A stretch of DNA of 64,000 nt, taken from positions 2,604,001 to 2,668,000 of the forward strand of contig VDMD01000002.1 of NCBI GenBank assembly GCA_007026445.1, read 5' to 3'. The notes under the pieces are model-generated. The model made no database searches, was not told the DNA's origin, and worked only from the letters and a program-made list of their open reading frames with translations. This DNA comes from Schizophyllum amplum (taxonomy: Eukaryota > Basidiomycota > Agaricomycetes > Agaricales > Schizophyllaceae). The position numbers and the translations under genes were made by a program. Below are positions 49,925 to 63,100 of this stretch, one piece after another; position 1 is the stretch's first letter, and every line of letters starts with the position of its first letter.

Positions 49925-51919
49925 ATGATACGCGCTGCGCTGCTGCTTGCGGCTGCGGGCGTCGCGTCTGCACTCTACTCGGACGCGACGTACACGAACG
50001 CGAACCCAACGACCATCGCGGCGGACCCGTATGTTCGCTGGGACGTGCAAACGGGCGCATACTGGGCGTACAGCACAGAGGGCGCGGAGGATGGCTGGCT
50101 GTTTGGCATTTACACGAGCCCGGATATGGCGACCTGGAGCAAGGTTCCGGGCGGCGCGATCAAGAACGAGACCGACTCCCTCGTCTGGGCGCAGGATTGG
50201 TTCTGGGCGCCTGAATGCTACTATAATGTGCGTGTGCTCCGCGTATTCAGTGACAGGTTGCTGACGCGCGGTGTGCATTTAGGAAGAGACTGGGTGGTAC
50301 TTCTTGTGTGTGGACTTATGGACAACTGTGTGCTTAGCTTACCGGCGTGCTCAGATTCTACGCGGGACGCTACAAAGAACCCAAGCTTGTCGCCGAGTAC
50401 TTCAAGTAGGTACCGCTCCTCGAATTTGTATTCCCACTGACGCATGTTACAGGTATCCTGACTTCGAAGAGGCTAGCAAGATCGGCGTGGCAGTCTCCCG
50501 CCACCCCGACGGCCCGTTCGTCAATATCGAGGCCAACCCCATCGACTACTACCCCTTCGATCCCAACTACCGCGACGTCAACCTCATCATGGACCCGCCC
50601 TACCTCGTCCCGCCCGCCACCGAGGAAGCGGGCGCCACGGCACCCAACGGCACGTACATCCCGAGCATCGACGCGAACGTCTTTTTCGACGACTCCGGCT
50701 CCATCTGGCTCTTCTTCTCCCGAAACGCGTACCGCAACTGGGTGTGGGACGACGTGTTCGGGGAGTACGTGGAGGAGAGCAATATCTATGCGGTCCAGCT
50801 GGACGAGGCATGGTGGCACGACCCGGACGCGACGACGATGCCGGCAGTGCATCAGAACTTCCGGGACGTGTATCAAGGAATGCCGGAGGACTGGGTGTCC
50901 TCGGTGAACGATTCGTATCCGGGGCCGACGCGCAAGGACGGGTGGGTGGCGATTGTGTCGAGCAAATTGCAGCCGCAGGTGAGTTTGAGTATCAGGCTGA
51001 ATTAGTGACTTTGGAGAGGATGGGAGCTGACAGGACGCGTTGCAAGGTTTGGGAGAACGCACATGTGCACGACTATGCTGCGAGCAACGGCACTCTCAAG
51101 AACAGGCGATGGTCAGAGGGGTCCACGACCATAAAGCGCTACGACTCGTCCGGGAATCCTGTGTACTTCTTGACATACAGCGCGAACAAGTACGTTGACT
51201 GCCCTACAGCTGTGCAAAAGCGCTTATGCCACCCATCAGCTATGAGTCGCCGGACTATGGCGTCGGCTACGCGTATGCGTCCAGCGTCGATGGACCATAC
51301 TTCAAGAGCGACTCGAACCCGATCCTATCTCAGAACCCCAGTCGTCAGTCAAATCTGGATCTGTGTCTAGCTTGACTGACCAACTCTTGCAGGTGAAGTC
51401 TATTCCACAGGCCACGGCTCCATTATCGGCGCCATGGGCTCCGACACTGAACTCTTCTATCCGCACCATGCCCGTCCGTCCGTCAACGCGACGCGCTATC
51501 TGTACAACGCTCGCCTCTTTGTCGAGCCCGATAGCCTGTACATGGGCTTCGGCGCCGAGGCGGGCGACCTCCGCTGGCCGCACGGCGTTGCACCTCTCAC
51601 CGTCGCCGCCGCCGTTGCCTCAGGTAACGGCAGCGCAGGCACGACGTGGACGGTGTCTGTCGAAAGTGCGTCTGGCGCGGCGTTCAACCTATCGCATCCG
51701 AGCAATCGGCTGCTCGCGTGGGTCGAGGGCAACAATGCGACGGCGGTGGAGGTGGAGGTGGTGGGCGGCAATGTGACGGTCGGGGGCAAGCCGGGGGGTG
51801 AGGTAAAAGTGGTGTACCAGAGAGCGCGGGCGAACGAGACGGAGCCGTGGAGGAACGTGTCGCAGGCGGAGAGCATCTGGTCTGACTGGGACGTGGTGGC
51901 GACAACGTTGACGACGTAA
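49925..51919 (+). CDS. Secreted glycoside hydrolase family 43 protein
   Basis: Probable extracellular beta-xylosidase, arabinofuranosidase or related five-bladed propeller hydrolase of GH43; the exact substrate cannot be read. Seven exons: 49925-50227, 50283-50305, 50355-50405, 50453-50978, 51047-51189, 51210-51343, 51393-51919; 568 residues. Signal peptide MIRAALLLAAAGVASA. Catalytic candidates are Asp34 in AADPYVRWD (base), Asp in SIDANVFFDDSG (pKa modulator) and Glu304 in VWENAHVHDY (acid). FAPECYYNEETGWYFLFYAG-type architecture is present as WFWAPECYYNEETGWYF, LFYAGRY across two junctions. Several NxS/T sites (NETD, NGT, NAT, NVS) suit secretion. The intron 51190-51209 is only 20 nt in this model, so that junction is doubtful. 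A TATA-like box lies upstream. Confidence 0.85.
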
Positions 51920-52179
51920 TCTAGAGGCTGAGGTCCGAAGGCCATACATGTACGACATACCAATAGCAGATGCACTGCCGAAATGTCTATACACGCTGAA
52001 TCTGGCGGCGCGAATTCCCTCAAGGCGACCGATATCATCACGTGTTGGGGACCCATAGTAACAAATACTGCCAAACATCAGTTCTGCACACGACCAAGAG
52101 GTGATAGGTAAACTCAGTGTCAGCGAATGTATCATGTCTCCGATGCTGCGATGTTCTGCATGATACGGCGACGTAAGTA
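51920..52179. other. Short convergent 3' region between GH43 and the F-box gene
   Basis: 260 bp; no signal beyond the two gene ends. Confidence 0.5.
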
Positions 52180-53964
52180 CTACAGCAACATTCCACCAAC
52201 CTGTTGACGGCGCTTGCCCTCGAGCCTGAACATATGCAGAATCTCCTCATGCGTCAACTGCTCCTCGTCATCTGCCTCCTTATCCGACGCCACCCACGAG
52301 CTATCCGAGCTATAAACGGAGGATCCATCCTCATCCCGGGGCAGGCTGTACGACCCGCGCTCGAAAAAGTCGCCAGCACTCCATCCGGTTTCCTCGTCGT
52401 GGCCTTGCTTCTCTTCTTCCCTCCTTGTACTCCCTGGTCGAAATCCTACATCGTACATCGGGTTCACATTGACGCGCCAGATACGATCAGCGGTATGCCT
52501 CACGGTGAGGCCCGGATACTCGAATGTAGCATCCACGCCTGTCCAGACATCCGGGCGCATGATACGCGGAAGGTCGCGCAGGTGCAACAGCGAAAAATCG
52601 ATGGCGCGAACACCGCGCAGATTGGGGAGCACATTTTGTCCATCGACCATCCCCTCCTTGATTTTGCGCAGATCCGTCCAAGCCACCTCCGGATTTTCTC
52701 TCTTGTCGATTTCCTCCAGGTCCCAAGCGTCCACCCACATCAGAGTAGGGTGCGCAATCGAGGCCCTTCCAATGCTGAAAGGGAGTACGAGATGCTCGAG
52801 CCGCGGGCAGTGGTTGAGCGTCAACTGTATGTCAAGCTCAAAGTCGCCCCTCCGCTCAGACCAAACGGTATGGATGTGCAAGTAGCGCAGCTGGGCACCG
52901 TTCCGCGCAGCGAAGGCAGCGAGTGCCGAATGGATTTGATGCTGATGGGGATACGGGCCGCCGAGCGAGCTCAGAGCCGGTTGGACAGCGGACGCCGTGA
53001 GACAGCGCAGACGTGGCATGGGCCATTTTTGCGCGATGACGGAAAAGGTGTACATATCTGCATAGGTCGTGGTAAGGGAGCAAGTGAAGGTGTCCAGGGA
53101 GGCAAACGTGATATCGGGGATGCAGCGTGCGTCCATGTTCTTCAAACAAAGGTGAAGCTCGACGAGTTGTGGACCGAAATTCTGGAGAATTGGTGGGTTG
53201 TGTGCTGGACGCTCTGTCGTATATCTCGCGTGTGTTTCCGCCGGAGTGTCTGACGCATAGAGAGCATCCGCGTCTTGACCGTCGTCGAAGTGAAGGCTTG
53301 TAATATGCGGGAGGTACGCATAAGCCGATCCCTTCAGCGCGCCCAGCTGATCGGAGGATTCGTGCCCAGGATCACACCACTCATTCGTATGAATGAAGGC
53401 CACCCTATGCAGCTGGTTGCAGTTCAGCAAGATTCGAGCGGCGTCCTCGACGTAGGCCGTCCGCTGGTTCTTTGGAACATAGCATGATAAGGTGAGTGAC
53501 CTGACCAGGGGGGAAAGCAAGGGTGCGCGTTGTAGGGACTCCGAGAGGGCGACAACCTGGCCGACGCTGCGCAGATCGATGTCGCGGTATAGCAGCTCGT
53601 TGGCAGCCAGATACCAGGAGCGGCAAACAAGAGGAAGAGACCGCTTGGTTTGTATCGCGCCCAGCCGCGCTTCCTCGTGGACTGTACAGGCCGGCCTGAT
53701 GAGGAATGACGGAGGGATGGTACGGTCGAAGATGAGCTCTAGAAGCTCTGAAGGCATGTGGGCAAAGCCAGAGGTGCTTTCCACTGCAGAAATGTCATGC
53801 ATGTGTTCTGATGGGAGTAGCTGTCCGGGACGTTTAGCTATAATCTGATCGAGGAGCATTGTACTCGGACTTGCCGTGCTTTGGGAGAGCGTCGGCTCGC
53901 ATGGCAATTTCTGGTCGTCTTCGCATGACTGTTTGTATGTATAGATGTTCTCTTCGGAATCCAT
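52180..53964 (-). CDS. F-box-like protein, single exon
   Basis: Open frame of 594 residues from the ATG at 53964 (MDSEENIYTYKQSCEDDQKL), or 612 from 54018. The F-box-like segment is near residues 70-130: AHMPSELLELIFDRTIPPSF, LIRPACTVHEEARLG, SLPLVCRSWYLAANELLYRD. Mushroom genomes hold many such proteins, which recruit substrates to SCF ubiquitin ligases. The following 350 residues show leucine-rich-like substrate-recognition sequence (LVRSLTLSCYVPKN, LRCLTASAVQPALSSL, HCPRLEHLVLPFSIGR). The C-terminus is acidic and Ser-rich. No intron is needed. The substrate is unknown. Confidence 0.85.
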   Translation of the reverse strand: MDSEENIYTYKQSCEDDQKLPCEPTLSQSTASPSTMLLDQIIAKRPGQLLPSEHMHDISAVESTSGFAHMPSELLELIFDRTIPPSFLIRPACTVHEEARLGAIQTKRSLPLVCRSWYLAANELLYRDIDLRSVGQVVALSESLQRAPLLSPLVRSLTLSCYVPKNQRTAYVEDAARILLNCNQLHRVAFIHTNEWCDPGHESSDQLGALKGSAYAYLPHITSLHFDDGQDADALYASDTPAETHARYTTERPAHNPPILQNFGPQLVELHLCLKNMDARCIPDITFASLDTFTCSLTTTYADMYTFSVIAQKWPMPRLRCLTASAVQPALSSLGGPYPHQHQIHSALAAFAARNGAQLRYLHIHTVWSERRGDFELDIQLTLNHCPRLEHLVLPFSIGRASIAHPTLMWVDAWDLEEIDKRENPEVAWTDLRKIKEGMVDGQNVLPNLRGVRAIDFSLLHLRDLPRIMRPDVWTGVDATFEYPGLTVRHTADRIWRVNVNPMYDVGFRPGSTRREEEKQGHDEETGWSAGDFFERGSYSLPRDEDGSSVYSSDSSWVASDKEADDEEQLTHEEILHMFRLEGKRRQQVGGMLL

Positions 53965-54228
53965 ATGTGGGCACAAGCTAGTTCCACGGGAAAGTCGACA
54001 GGCTAGAGGGTAGGACAATAAGTAGGTGACTGAGAGGCCAAGCCGCCCTGAAGCCGCCTCACGCCCGCGAGTTCGGAGCGGGTCATGCGGGGGGCGGGCC
54101 GAATCACCGACGCGTCATGATGTCATCAGGTCCGTCGTTTGGCGCCGCCTCGCGCATCCGACATCCTCCTCGTCCTGACCACGAATCGTTCTGTTCTTCT
54201 CTCGTCTTAGTAAGGAGAATCAGCAAAA
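53965..54228. promoter_or_regulatory. Divergent upstream region of the F-box gene and NDE
   Basis: 264 bp between divergent starts. A CT-rich leader (GTTCTTCTCTCGTCTTAG) precedes the NDE start. No defined site. Confidence 0.4.
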
Positions 54229-56826
54229 ATGCCAGCTGCGAGCCCAGCTCTCGCGGCACGCCTCAGAGCGTGTGCAATGCGCCCGCCGCCGTTCTGTGTT
54301 CGCAGCGCGCTCGACGCGTCCAACCGAGGCGCAGTCCAGAGTGCGCCCTCCAGAGCATACACGACGCACAGGCCCAAGCCTCGCTTATCCGCCCTTACTC
54401 GCCACGCCTGGGCACGACCCCGCAATCCCTTGCACCCACCCACCCCGTCCCCCTTCGGCAAACGGTTCAACTCCAGCACGCCCCCACCCAAGGAATCCAG
54501 CACTGTAATAGCGCGCTGCCTCACCGCAGCGAAATGGACCGGTTTCCTCTCGGCTGGCTTTGTCGCGTCTATTGCATTTGGCACATTCGTCCTCTTCGTC
54601 CACGACGCGTTCACGTACTCGGATCAACACATCGACGGTGTACCCGTTAACCCTCTAGCGCTGCACCCCGAGCGCGGTGGCCCGAAGAACCTGCCCATCG
54701 TCGAAGTTCTCCTCCGCGATGAGGAGGACCCGGAATTCCGTGAGCTTGCGACCAAACCGCGTCTCGTCATCGTCGGTGGCGGCTGGGGCGCGATGGGCGT
54801 CATCGAGAAGCTAAAGCCTGGCGACTACCACGTAACGGTTGTGAGCGCGGAGACCTACACAACGTTCACGCCGCTGCTGCCCTGTGCGTTATCTACCGCT
54901 CTGCGTAAAGCTGCATGTGCTGACCGTTCCTCAGCTGCCGCCGTCGGGACCGTACAGGCACGATCTCTCATGGAACCCATTCGCAAGATCATGGCGCGTC
55001 TCAAAGGCCACTTTGTCCAAGGCAAGGCTGTCGACATGGTATTTGGCGAGCGTCTCCTCGAGGTTGAAACCGCCGATGGCGGCCACATCTACGTCCCCTA
55101 CGACAAGCTCGTCATCGCTGTCGGCTCGGTCTCCTCCACGCATGGCGTCCCTGGTCTCGAGCATTCCTTCCAGCTGAAGACGATATCGGACGCCCTCGCA
55201 ATACGCCGCCGTATCCTTGGTACGGCGCTAATTTAGCCTCTGAGGGAGCTGAGGCTAATTGTCCGCCCAGAGAATTTCGAGATCGCGTCCTTGCCGACGA
55301 CGACCCCGGAGGATCGCAAGCGCCTGCTGAGCTTCGTGGTCTGTGGTGGAGGGCCGACTGGCGTGGAGGCTGCTGCGGAAATTTATGATCTATGCCAGGA
55401 GGATATCATGCAATACGTGAGGAGGTGTATTCGCGCATGTAATTGTCTGCTTACTTTACCTTTCACAGTACCCTAAGCTCTGCCGCGAGGAGGTGTCCAT
55501 TCACCTCATTCAGAGCCGCGAACACATCCTGAATACGGTAAATTCACCCGCGATGAGGAGAAGTCCCTCTGACATGATGCACAGTATTCGGAAGCCATCT
55601 CCAAATATGCCGAGGAGAAGTTCAAGCGCGACGAGATCGACCTCATCACGAACGCCCGGTTAATCTTCTGCGTATATCTACCTTCGACAATGGCTGACTT
55701 GTTTTTGCACGCCAACAGCGTCAGCCTCATCGACTCTGACAAGGTCATCTATTCCATCAAAAACCCAGAGACGGGCGAGCATGAGCAGCGCACGATCCCA
55801 ACCAACTTCATCTTATGGAGCACTGGCATTGCCATGAACCCGTTCACCAAGCGGGTGACGGGGTTGCTGCCCAACCAGGTGCGTCGCGGCGACTGCAAAG
55901 CTGTGCAGCGTCTGACATATTCTTTCAGTTCCATAAGAAAGCCATCGAGACGGATGCTCATCTGCGCGTCAAGGGGCTGAAGGAAGACGGTGTATACGCC
56001 ATCGGTGATTGTGCTACGGTTGGTTGTTGCCAGGGCGATAAGTGTGTGCACGATGCTCAACCATAAAACCCAGATTGAGACCTCCATTGTCTCTCACTTC
56101 ATGGACCTCGTCGACGTTGCGGATAAGGACAAGAACGGGAAGATCGATTTTGAGGAGTGGGAGGTCATGGGTAGGCCTTGTCTCCAAGAGTGGCACATTC
56201 GCCCGACTAACCTTTCCCCCTTCTTAGTCCAGGAGATCCGCAAACGTATCCCGATGGCAGACGCGCACCTTACAAAAATTCGGGAGCTGTTCGAGCAATA
56301 CGATTCTGACGCGGATAATTCGCTCAACCTGAACGAGCTCGTCAGCTTGCTTGAGGGGTTGGGCAAGAAGATCACGAGCTTGCCAGCGGTTAGTTTCATT
56401 CATCTTGACCCTCTCTACCATGCATCATGACGTGCTGTCTCCTAGACCGCCCAAGTCGCCTCCCAGCAGGGCAAATACATCGGCAAGAAACTGCACAAGC
56501 TTGCCCTCGCTCGCGAAGAGCGCGGCGGCAACATCTCCACGCATCAGTCCACGCCCACCCTCCCGGACTCGCCCTCGCAGATCCCGCGCATCACGGACGA
56601 GGAGATCTCCAAACCGTTCAGCTACCTCCACCTGGGCTCGCTGGCGTACATCGGAAACGCGGCGGTGTTCGATTTGGGCAAGTTCCAGCTGATGGGCGGG
56701 CTGGCGGCGATGTATGCGTGGCGGAGTGTGTATTGGAACGAGCAAGTCAGCTCGCGGACGAGGGCGATGTTGATGATTGATTGGATTGTGAGGGGGGTGT
56801 GGGGGAGGGATTTGTCGAAGTTGTGA
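54229..56826 (+). CDS. NDE1: Alternative (rotenone-insensitive) NADH dehydrogenase with EF-hands, external type
   Basis: Type II NAD(P)H:ubiquinone oxidoreductase of the mitochondrial inner membrane, passing electrons to ubiquinone without proton pumping. Ten exons: 54229-54883, 54935-55219, 55271-55416, 55469-55537, 55585-55658, 55719-55878, 55929-56018, 56074-56170, 56228-56388, 56446-56826; 705 residues. An Arg/Ser-rich presequence and one membrane segment (AKWTGFLSAGFVASIAFGTF) precede the FAD Rossmann motif LVIVGGGWGAMGVIEKLK. TTFTPLLPSAAVGTV and the second nucleotide motif FVVCGGGPTGVEAAAEI follow, with VYAIGDCAT for FAD. Between the domains are two EF-hand-like loops, DKDKNGKIDFEEW and DSDADNSLNLNEL, so Ca2+ control from the intermembrane side is likely. 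The C-terminal SLAYIGNAAVFDLG and amphipathic end match the membrane anchor. Confidence 0.95.
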
Positions 56827-57172
56827 GGACATTGTGAACGTGCAAGGACTTTCTGTTTTTACGAAGCAGACGATACTTATGTATGTAGATGATTTAGACG
56901 TACTTTTGAAGGACTTCGAACTTTGAAATGCCTTTCAGTAAATGCCAGATCTTGAGACCTACATGCATGTGCAAGAAGGGCATATAGGTCACCCTGACTT
57001 GATCTTTTGAAGTTCAACTTCCTGCCGTGCCCCACGTGGTCCGGCAATGTCCGAGCCGCGAGATTTCCCCTTGCCATTGTGGATTTCCTTTTCTGTCACT
57101 GACCATTCCCTTGTTGTGTTCCGCGGCGAGCTCAGTTCCCCGCGAGTGCCACACAACATATCACGACCCTCA
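56827..57172. other. Spacer of about 350 bp between NDE1 and THO2
   Basis: NDE1 3' flank and THO2 promoter, same strand. No gene seen. Confidence 0.5.
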
Positions 57173-60100
57173 ATGGACATCATTGCCAATGTGCAGGCCT
57201 GTCTGGCCCGCTGGAACGACGGAGGCGAGGCCCAGTGGTGCGTCATGTCGCATCTCTTTGCTCGCATGGTCTGACCAGCCCTTCAGCCGCGCGCTTCTCC
57301 TCGCCGCACACGCAGCGCCAGCAGGTATTAAAGCGACGGACACCCTACTGACTGCCTATAATACGCTCCTATATGGACTGTTCACGACGTGGGCGCGCGC
57401 GCGCGTGCTGGCGATCGACGAGTTTGTCGCGCTCATGCAGGCGGTTATGGCCGCCCTGCCCTCCTCGTCGGCACAGCCGACGTCCAGCGCGGTAGGGGCG
57501 CAGCTGGTGGACATGATCTGGAGCCTGGACGCCGAGCTGGAGGAGACGCTGGCGGACGCCACGAAGGCGGCGCAGGCGGGAGACGCAAGCGCCGTGGACA
57601 GAGTGGCGAAGGACCGGGATACGCTGGTCCTCCTCATTCAGAGGCTGCTGGTGCGTGTGCTTGATGCTGAGCGAAGACGTTCTGGTCTGATCAACGGAGG
57701 ACAGGAGCGCGACGTGATCAGCAAGCGGTGCTGCAGAGAGCGCCTGGACAGCCCTATACTCCACCGTATAGGCCTGATTGCCGACACCAAAGCGTTCACC
57801 AAGAAGGAGGTCCGGATGCGCACTGGCCTATTGTGCGTTATTGTGCCATGCCTTGGGAACTCGTGACTGACATCATGTGCGTGCAGCTACAAGCAGCACA
57901 AGTTCAACCTCCTGCGCGAGCAGTCTGAGGGCTTCAGCAAGCTTACTACGGAGATCACCGCTGCGCTGGGCCCATCGCACTCCCCGCAGGATGGCCGCCC
58001 GACCGAATCGCCGGAGGACCTGCAGAAACGCGTAAAGCCTATATGGCGCAAACTCATCAGTCTCATCGGATACTTCGACTTGGACCCTAATCGCGCCCTG
58101 GATGTCATTCTCGATATCTTTGCCGCTCACCTGGCCACGCACTCGAGCTTCTTCCTGGCCTTACTCTCCTGCTCCCCCTGGGCCGCGCCAGACATTCGAC
58201 GACACGAACCTGCGGCGTTTACTGCCGATATGTATCGCGGCAAGTCTCTCGACGAGATACTTGCTATGTGGGAGAGCGTGGACACCGGCGCTTCGGACGT
58301 GCATCCGCCGCGCGTACTGGCGCAAGTGCTTGGCTTCAAGTTCTACCACTATCGGTCTGGCCCCGTCAGTCTACAGTATGATTCAGGTTCAGAGGTCCTA
58401 CAAAAGGCAGGCTCGCAGACGCCTACCAGTCTCTATCTGATGACGGCGCTCTTGATACGTGAAGGCTTCATTACTCTGGAAGACATTTATCCTCACGTGC
58501 GTGGCCTTCTTATAGGAGCGTCGCTCTGGATTGACGATCCGTAGCTCACGCCCGAAGATGGCGACGACATGGAGAAGTATCTGCGAGAATACCAAGAGGA
58601 TATGCAGGAAAGAGCCCGAGCTGCGAAAAACAGCCTGCTCGCTGCAGCGGGCCCTCTTGAGTCTTCTGGGCCTCTACAACCGACGCCGGCGGCTCCCCCG
58701 CGTCCTGCAGCCAAGCGACTGCCACCCAATCAAAAGGCTGGTCTTGTGAACGCCCTCCTCGCAATCGGAGCAATGCGTCCCGCCGTGTATATGCTTTCTC
58801 GTTACAACTGGCTCGTCGACAAGTACCCCGAACTGGCGGATTTACTGATCCGTGCCGTGCATGTCGCCATCGCCGACCTTAATGACAGCAGGAGGCAGGC
58901 TCAGCTTGCGGACAAGGACAAGCCGAAGTCGCATAAGGCGGACTTCAAGCAGGCCCGTCCGCGGTATGGGACGACTGGGATATCGCCGGCGCCACCTCGC
59001 AAGCCGATGCTCACGCTCTGCGCGCCCACGCCGCCATGCACGCATAATCGCGACTTCGTGTTCTTCTTCCCGCAATGGCAGGACTGGGTACCCAAATGCA
59101 AGAACACCGACGACATTCGATACGTCGTCGAGCCCCTGCTGCGGTATATCGGCGTGCATCTGTACCGGGACAGTCTTCTAGTGGCGAAGTTGACCAGACT
59201 GGGGTACCAGCAGCTCAAATCCCTGGTAAATACATATACTTTCATGCGTAACTTACCTGACACCGTTTCTCTTAGAAGGAGGCAGGGCGCTCTGACGACA
59301 CTGCGTGGGAATTCTGGTTTACCCTCCTGCGACAGTCGTTCCTCCCTGCTCTTTCGATGACGCAAGGCAGCGCTGTTCTGACCGTCGAAGTCTGGAGCGT
59401 CGTCAACCTTTACGAGCCTGACAAGCGTTGGCAGCTATATGGGGAGTGGAGGAGCTCAACCTATCAATCGCACGGCGAGCTGCGCCTCCGCAAGATACAG
59501 GTGGACCGCGAGTCGAAAGGCATTCTCCGCCGGTTGTCAAGTGATACCATCGCAGCTCTCTCCGCGCCCATGGCCAGGCTTTGCCACACGAACCCAACCA
59601 TCATGTTCACAAACGCGGCTAATCAAATCATGGCGTACGACAACCTTGCGCGGTTCTTCATTCAGGCGTTGCAGTACAGCACAATCATGGGCTTCGACAT
59701 CCTCGTATGGGTCATTCTCGATGCGCTTTCAAATCCGGACAAACCTCGTGTGAAGGACGACGGTGTAAATCTGTCTGACTGGCTTCAGAGTAAGTGTCCT
59801 CCACGACGATCGTTGATATCGGCTAATATGTTCGTAGGCCTTGCTTCCTTCACTGGACAGCTTTTCCGCCGGTTCTCTCCCGATATGAAACCGGTCCTGC
59901 GTTACGTGGTGAAGCAGCTCTACGACAACAAGACGTCCGAGTTGGTCGTTCTTAAGGAGTTGATCTGGAGGATGGTCGCCATCGAGCCTCTCCCCACATT
60001 GTCCGACGCGCAAGTGCAGGCGATGGCGGGTGGGCCGCTACTTCGTGCGGAAGCTCTGGCACCAACGAAGCAGATGAAAAAGTTCCATGAAACCGACTTC

Positions 60101-63100
60101 AGCGAGAAGGCGTCCGACAAGCCTGACAGGGTCGTCTTGCGTATGATCGAGGCCCTGATCGACTCCCAACTTGCGCTTCCGCTTCTCATCGAAGTGGCGC
60201 AGCAGAGGCAAACGGCTCTGGAGCGCGAACAACTTCCACTCAAGTCCCTCTCCAATCTCTTCGACTTTGTGCGTATACTTTCGGTGATTACGCGTATGTC
60301 GCTAATAAAAGCGTAGATCCATGGTGTCCTACTACAGTATCTCGACTTCCTGACCACGCCGAAGGTGCAGACCATCGAGCAGTACGAGAAGAAGATTCTA
60401 CCCTCCCTCCGCGAGCTAGGTTGCCTATACGGAATCGCGCCGCCCATATGCTGGCAAATCATGCGGCCTGTACTTCAGGCCCAGATTCTGAAATCCGCGC
60501 TAGAGCAAGACGAGATCATGTCGCAGGAGAAGGAGAAAGCTCTCAAGGAGAAGCTGACTGCCAAGAAGGAAACGCCGTCTCGCGTTGCTTCGCCGGCCGT
60601 CGACAAGCAGGTGTCCGTATCGAAGGTCAACGGGACCTCGAACGGACCGGCCGATGCCCCCATGGATGTGGACTCTTCGGCAAAACCGGCAAAACCCAGC
60701 ACTACAGAGGTTAGTCCCAGTCTTGCCTCTGGAGGACAAAATTAACGCCGCCTTATAGAGCCCATGGCTGCCTCAGCTGTCGGTCTTGTTCGATGATGTC
60801 AAGAAAGTTGCACCGGCCGCCTGTGCTGCGCTTGGGTGAGTGTCTTCATCAAAAGGGAGATCACCCACTGTGCTGAGCATAGTACTTGACAGTGTTGCTT
60901 TCTACACCACTTTTTGGCAGCTTTCGTCATATGACCTAGCGCCGCCACACGAACGATACCAGGAAGAGGTCAATGGGCTTCGTAACCTGGCGCATGCGGA
61001 AGACAAGACATATCTGTCGAAAAGGAATGGGAGCCAAGCTCATTTCTACAAGCGGCGCCGCGACAATCTCAACACATACGTGATGCATTTGACGAACGAG
61101 TTGAAGCAGCATACGGTCTCGAGGACCTTCACTCTCAAGCGTCTTGCGCGTGAAAAGTCGAAGTGGTTTGCCGGTAATGGTAAGCCCATGGCCTTATCTT
61201 TCATGTCACGTCATACTCATCTCAATGCAGGTGATCACAAGGGAATACCGAGCGCGTTCATCGAACAATGTCTCTTACCTCGCTGTTTCTTGTCGCCTAT
61301 GGATGCAGACTACTGCGTGCAGATGATCAAGGTTCTGCACACGCAGGGAACGCCAGGATTTTGGACGATGAAGGTCTACGATCAGGTGAGGACAATTGAT
61401 TCACCAGTAATATCTTCCCTCACCATCCCGCAGCTGCTAGGCGAGGCCGTGAGAGTCATTCTCTTCAGCTGCACCGAGTACGAGGCGCGCAACTACGGTA
61501 TGCAACTTCTATCACTTTCGCCGATCTAGTGACCGACTCTATGCACGTAGGTCGCTTCCTGCGTGGGGTCTTGACGGATCTGCTGTCGTGGCACGATAAC
61601 GAGCAGCAGTACGGTAACGAGAACAAACATAAGGCGGGCGACAAGTACTTCATCAACCCGGGCATGATCAAGACTTGGAAAGCCGATAGCTCTCAACATA
61701 TAAGCACCTCCGAGGTCATCGACTGGAAGACGTTCAGACTATACTTGACCAAGTGGCACAAACGCATCTGCGCTGTGAGTCGCAGCACAATGATTGCTGT
61801 GCTATCACTCATACATTCGTAGGCTATTTGCAGGGGCTTGAACACGCAGGAGTTCATGCACGTCTACAACACGATCCTTATTCTGAAGGAGATCTTGCCA
61901 GTGTTCCCCGTGAGCTCCGTAGATGATACGTGCGGGAACAAACTATCCGCTGCCATCGACAAGGCAATGTCCGAAGAGAAGAGGGGCGACTTGAAGATCA
62001 TTGGTCGAGCGTAAGTGGAACACTCTGGCCACTGTCACCAAACCTCATGCTGTTGCAGATATTCCGCTGCATTGAAAGCGAGGGAGCCATTCTGGAGCAA
62101 AGTCGTCCAACCGCAGGTAAGATGCGCAATGCATTCGTCGCGGAGTTATCTTGAACTCATCGAACAGACGAACGGTACCACATCTGCCGCCGCATCACCT
62201 GTACCCGAGAAACCACGCAATGGGGCCCTACCGTCAAGTGTTCCTCCACGACCTCCCGCGCAGCCTGTACCTGCTAAACCAGGATCCTCGATGCCTCTGC
62301 CTTCTGCTCCTCGCACCCAAACCTCGACGCCAGAAGCCAGGAACGTTCCTTCACCGGCTCCTGCTGGTGATCGACAGTCCAACTTGAAGTTCAACGTTGC
62401 AGGGTAGGTACATCCTCAACGTGCAAATTCGGCAGCTCATATTATATAGGGTCGCGCGTCCGTCCGTCGTGAAACGGACCCAAGCACAGGATGCCGCTGC
62501 AGCCACGACCGACAAATCAGCCACACCCAGCAAACCTCCCGAGATGCAGAACAAGTTGCCCGAGAAGCCACGGGAGCTGGAGCCTCCTAAGGAAGCAGCC
62601 CGCCCTATTCCTGTCTCCATGACAGAGCCGCCGCGATCGCCTCGCAGCCACCGCATCAACAACGACAGGTCCCCTCGTCCGCCTATGCCGCCGCCGGTAG
62701 CACCGAGTCAGACCCCGTCAGCACAGGAGCTGCGCGAGACCGCGAAGCAGAGCATCGGTCGCAACGAGACACGCCCTCCATCCGAGCCACGCAGTCAAAC
62801 CACCCCTGCCTCATCTTCACCTCGCGTCCGCTCCCCGTCCCCCGCCAGCCGCCCGGGCACCCGCAACCACAGCGCTGAGAGTCGTGGCAGCGGAGGCCGG
62901 TCACGTACGGAGGACGACAAGCGCGAATCGAAACACCGCGATGGGCCCGCGCCCGCACCTGCACGCAGGGACAGCGTCACGCATGTTCGCAGCGAGCGCC
63001 GCGAGAAGGATGGCGAACGCGAGCGCGAGCGCGGCCGGGACCGCCATGGTGACCGCGACCGAGAACGAGACCGGGACCACCGCGACAGGGATCATCGTGA

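Noticed and set aside
53965..54018. Upstream start for the F-box gene
   Set aside because: The 18 extra codons (MSYPLACRLSRG start) are possible but add nothing family-like; the ATG at 53964 is preferred without proof.
58380..58440. Extra intron in THO2 between FYHY and TSLYL
   Set aside because: The segment is open and in frame; the candidate introns I tried are too short or break the frame.
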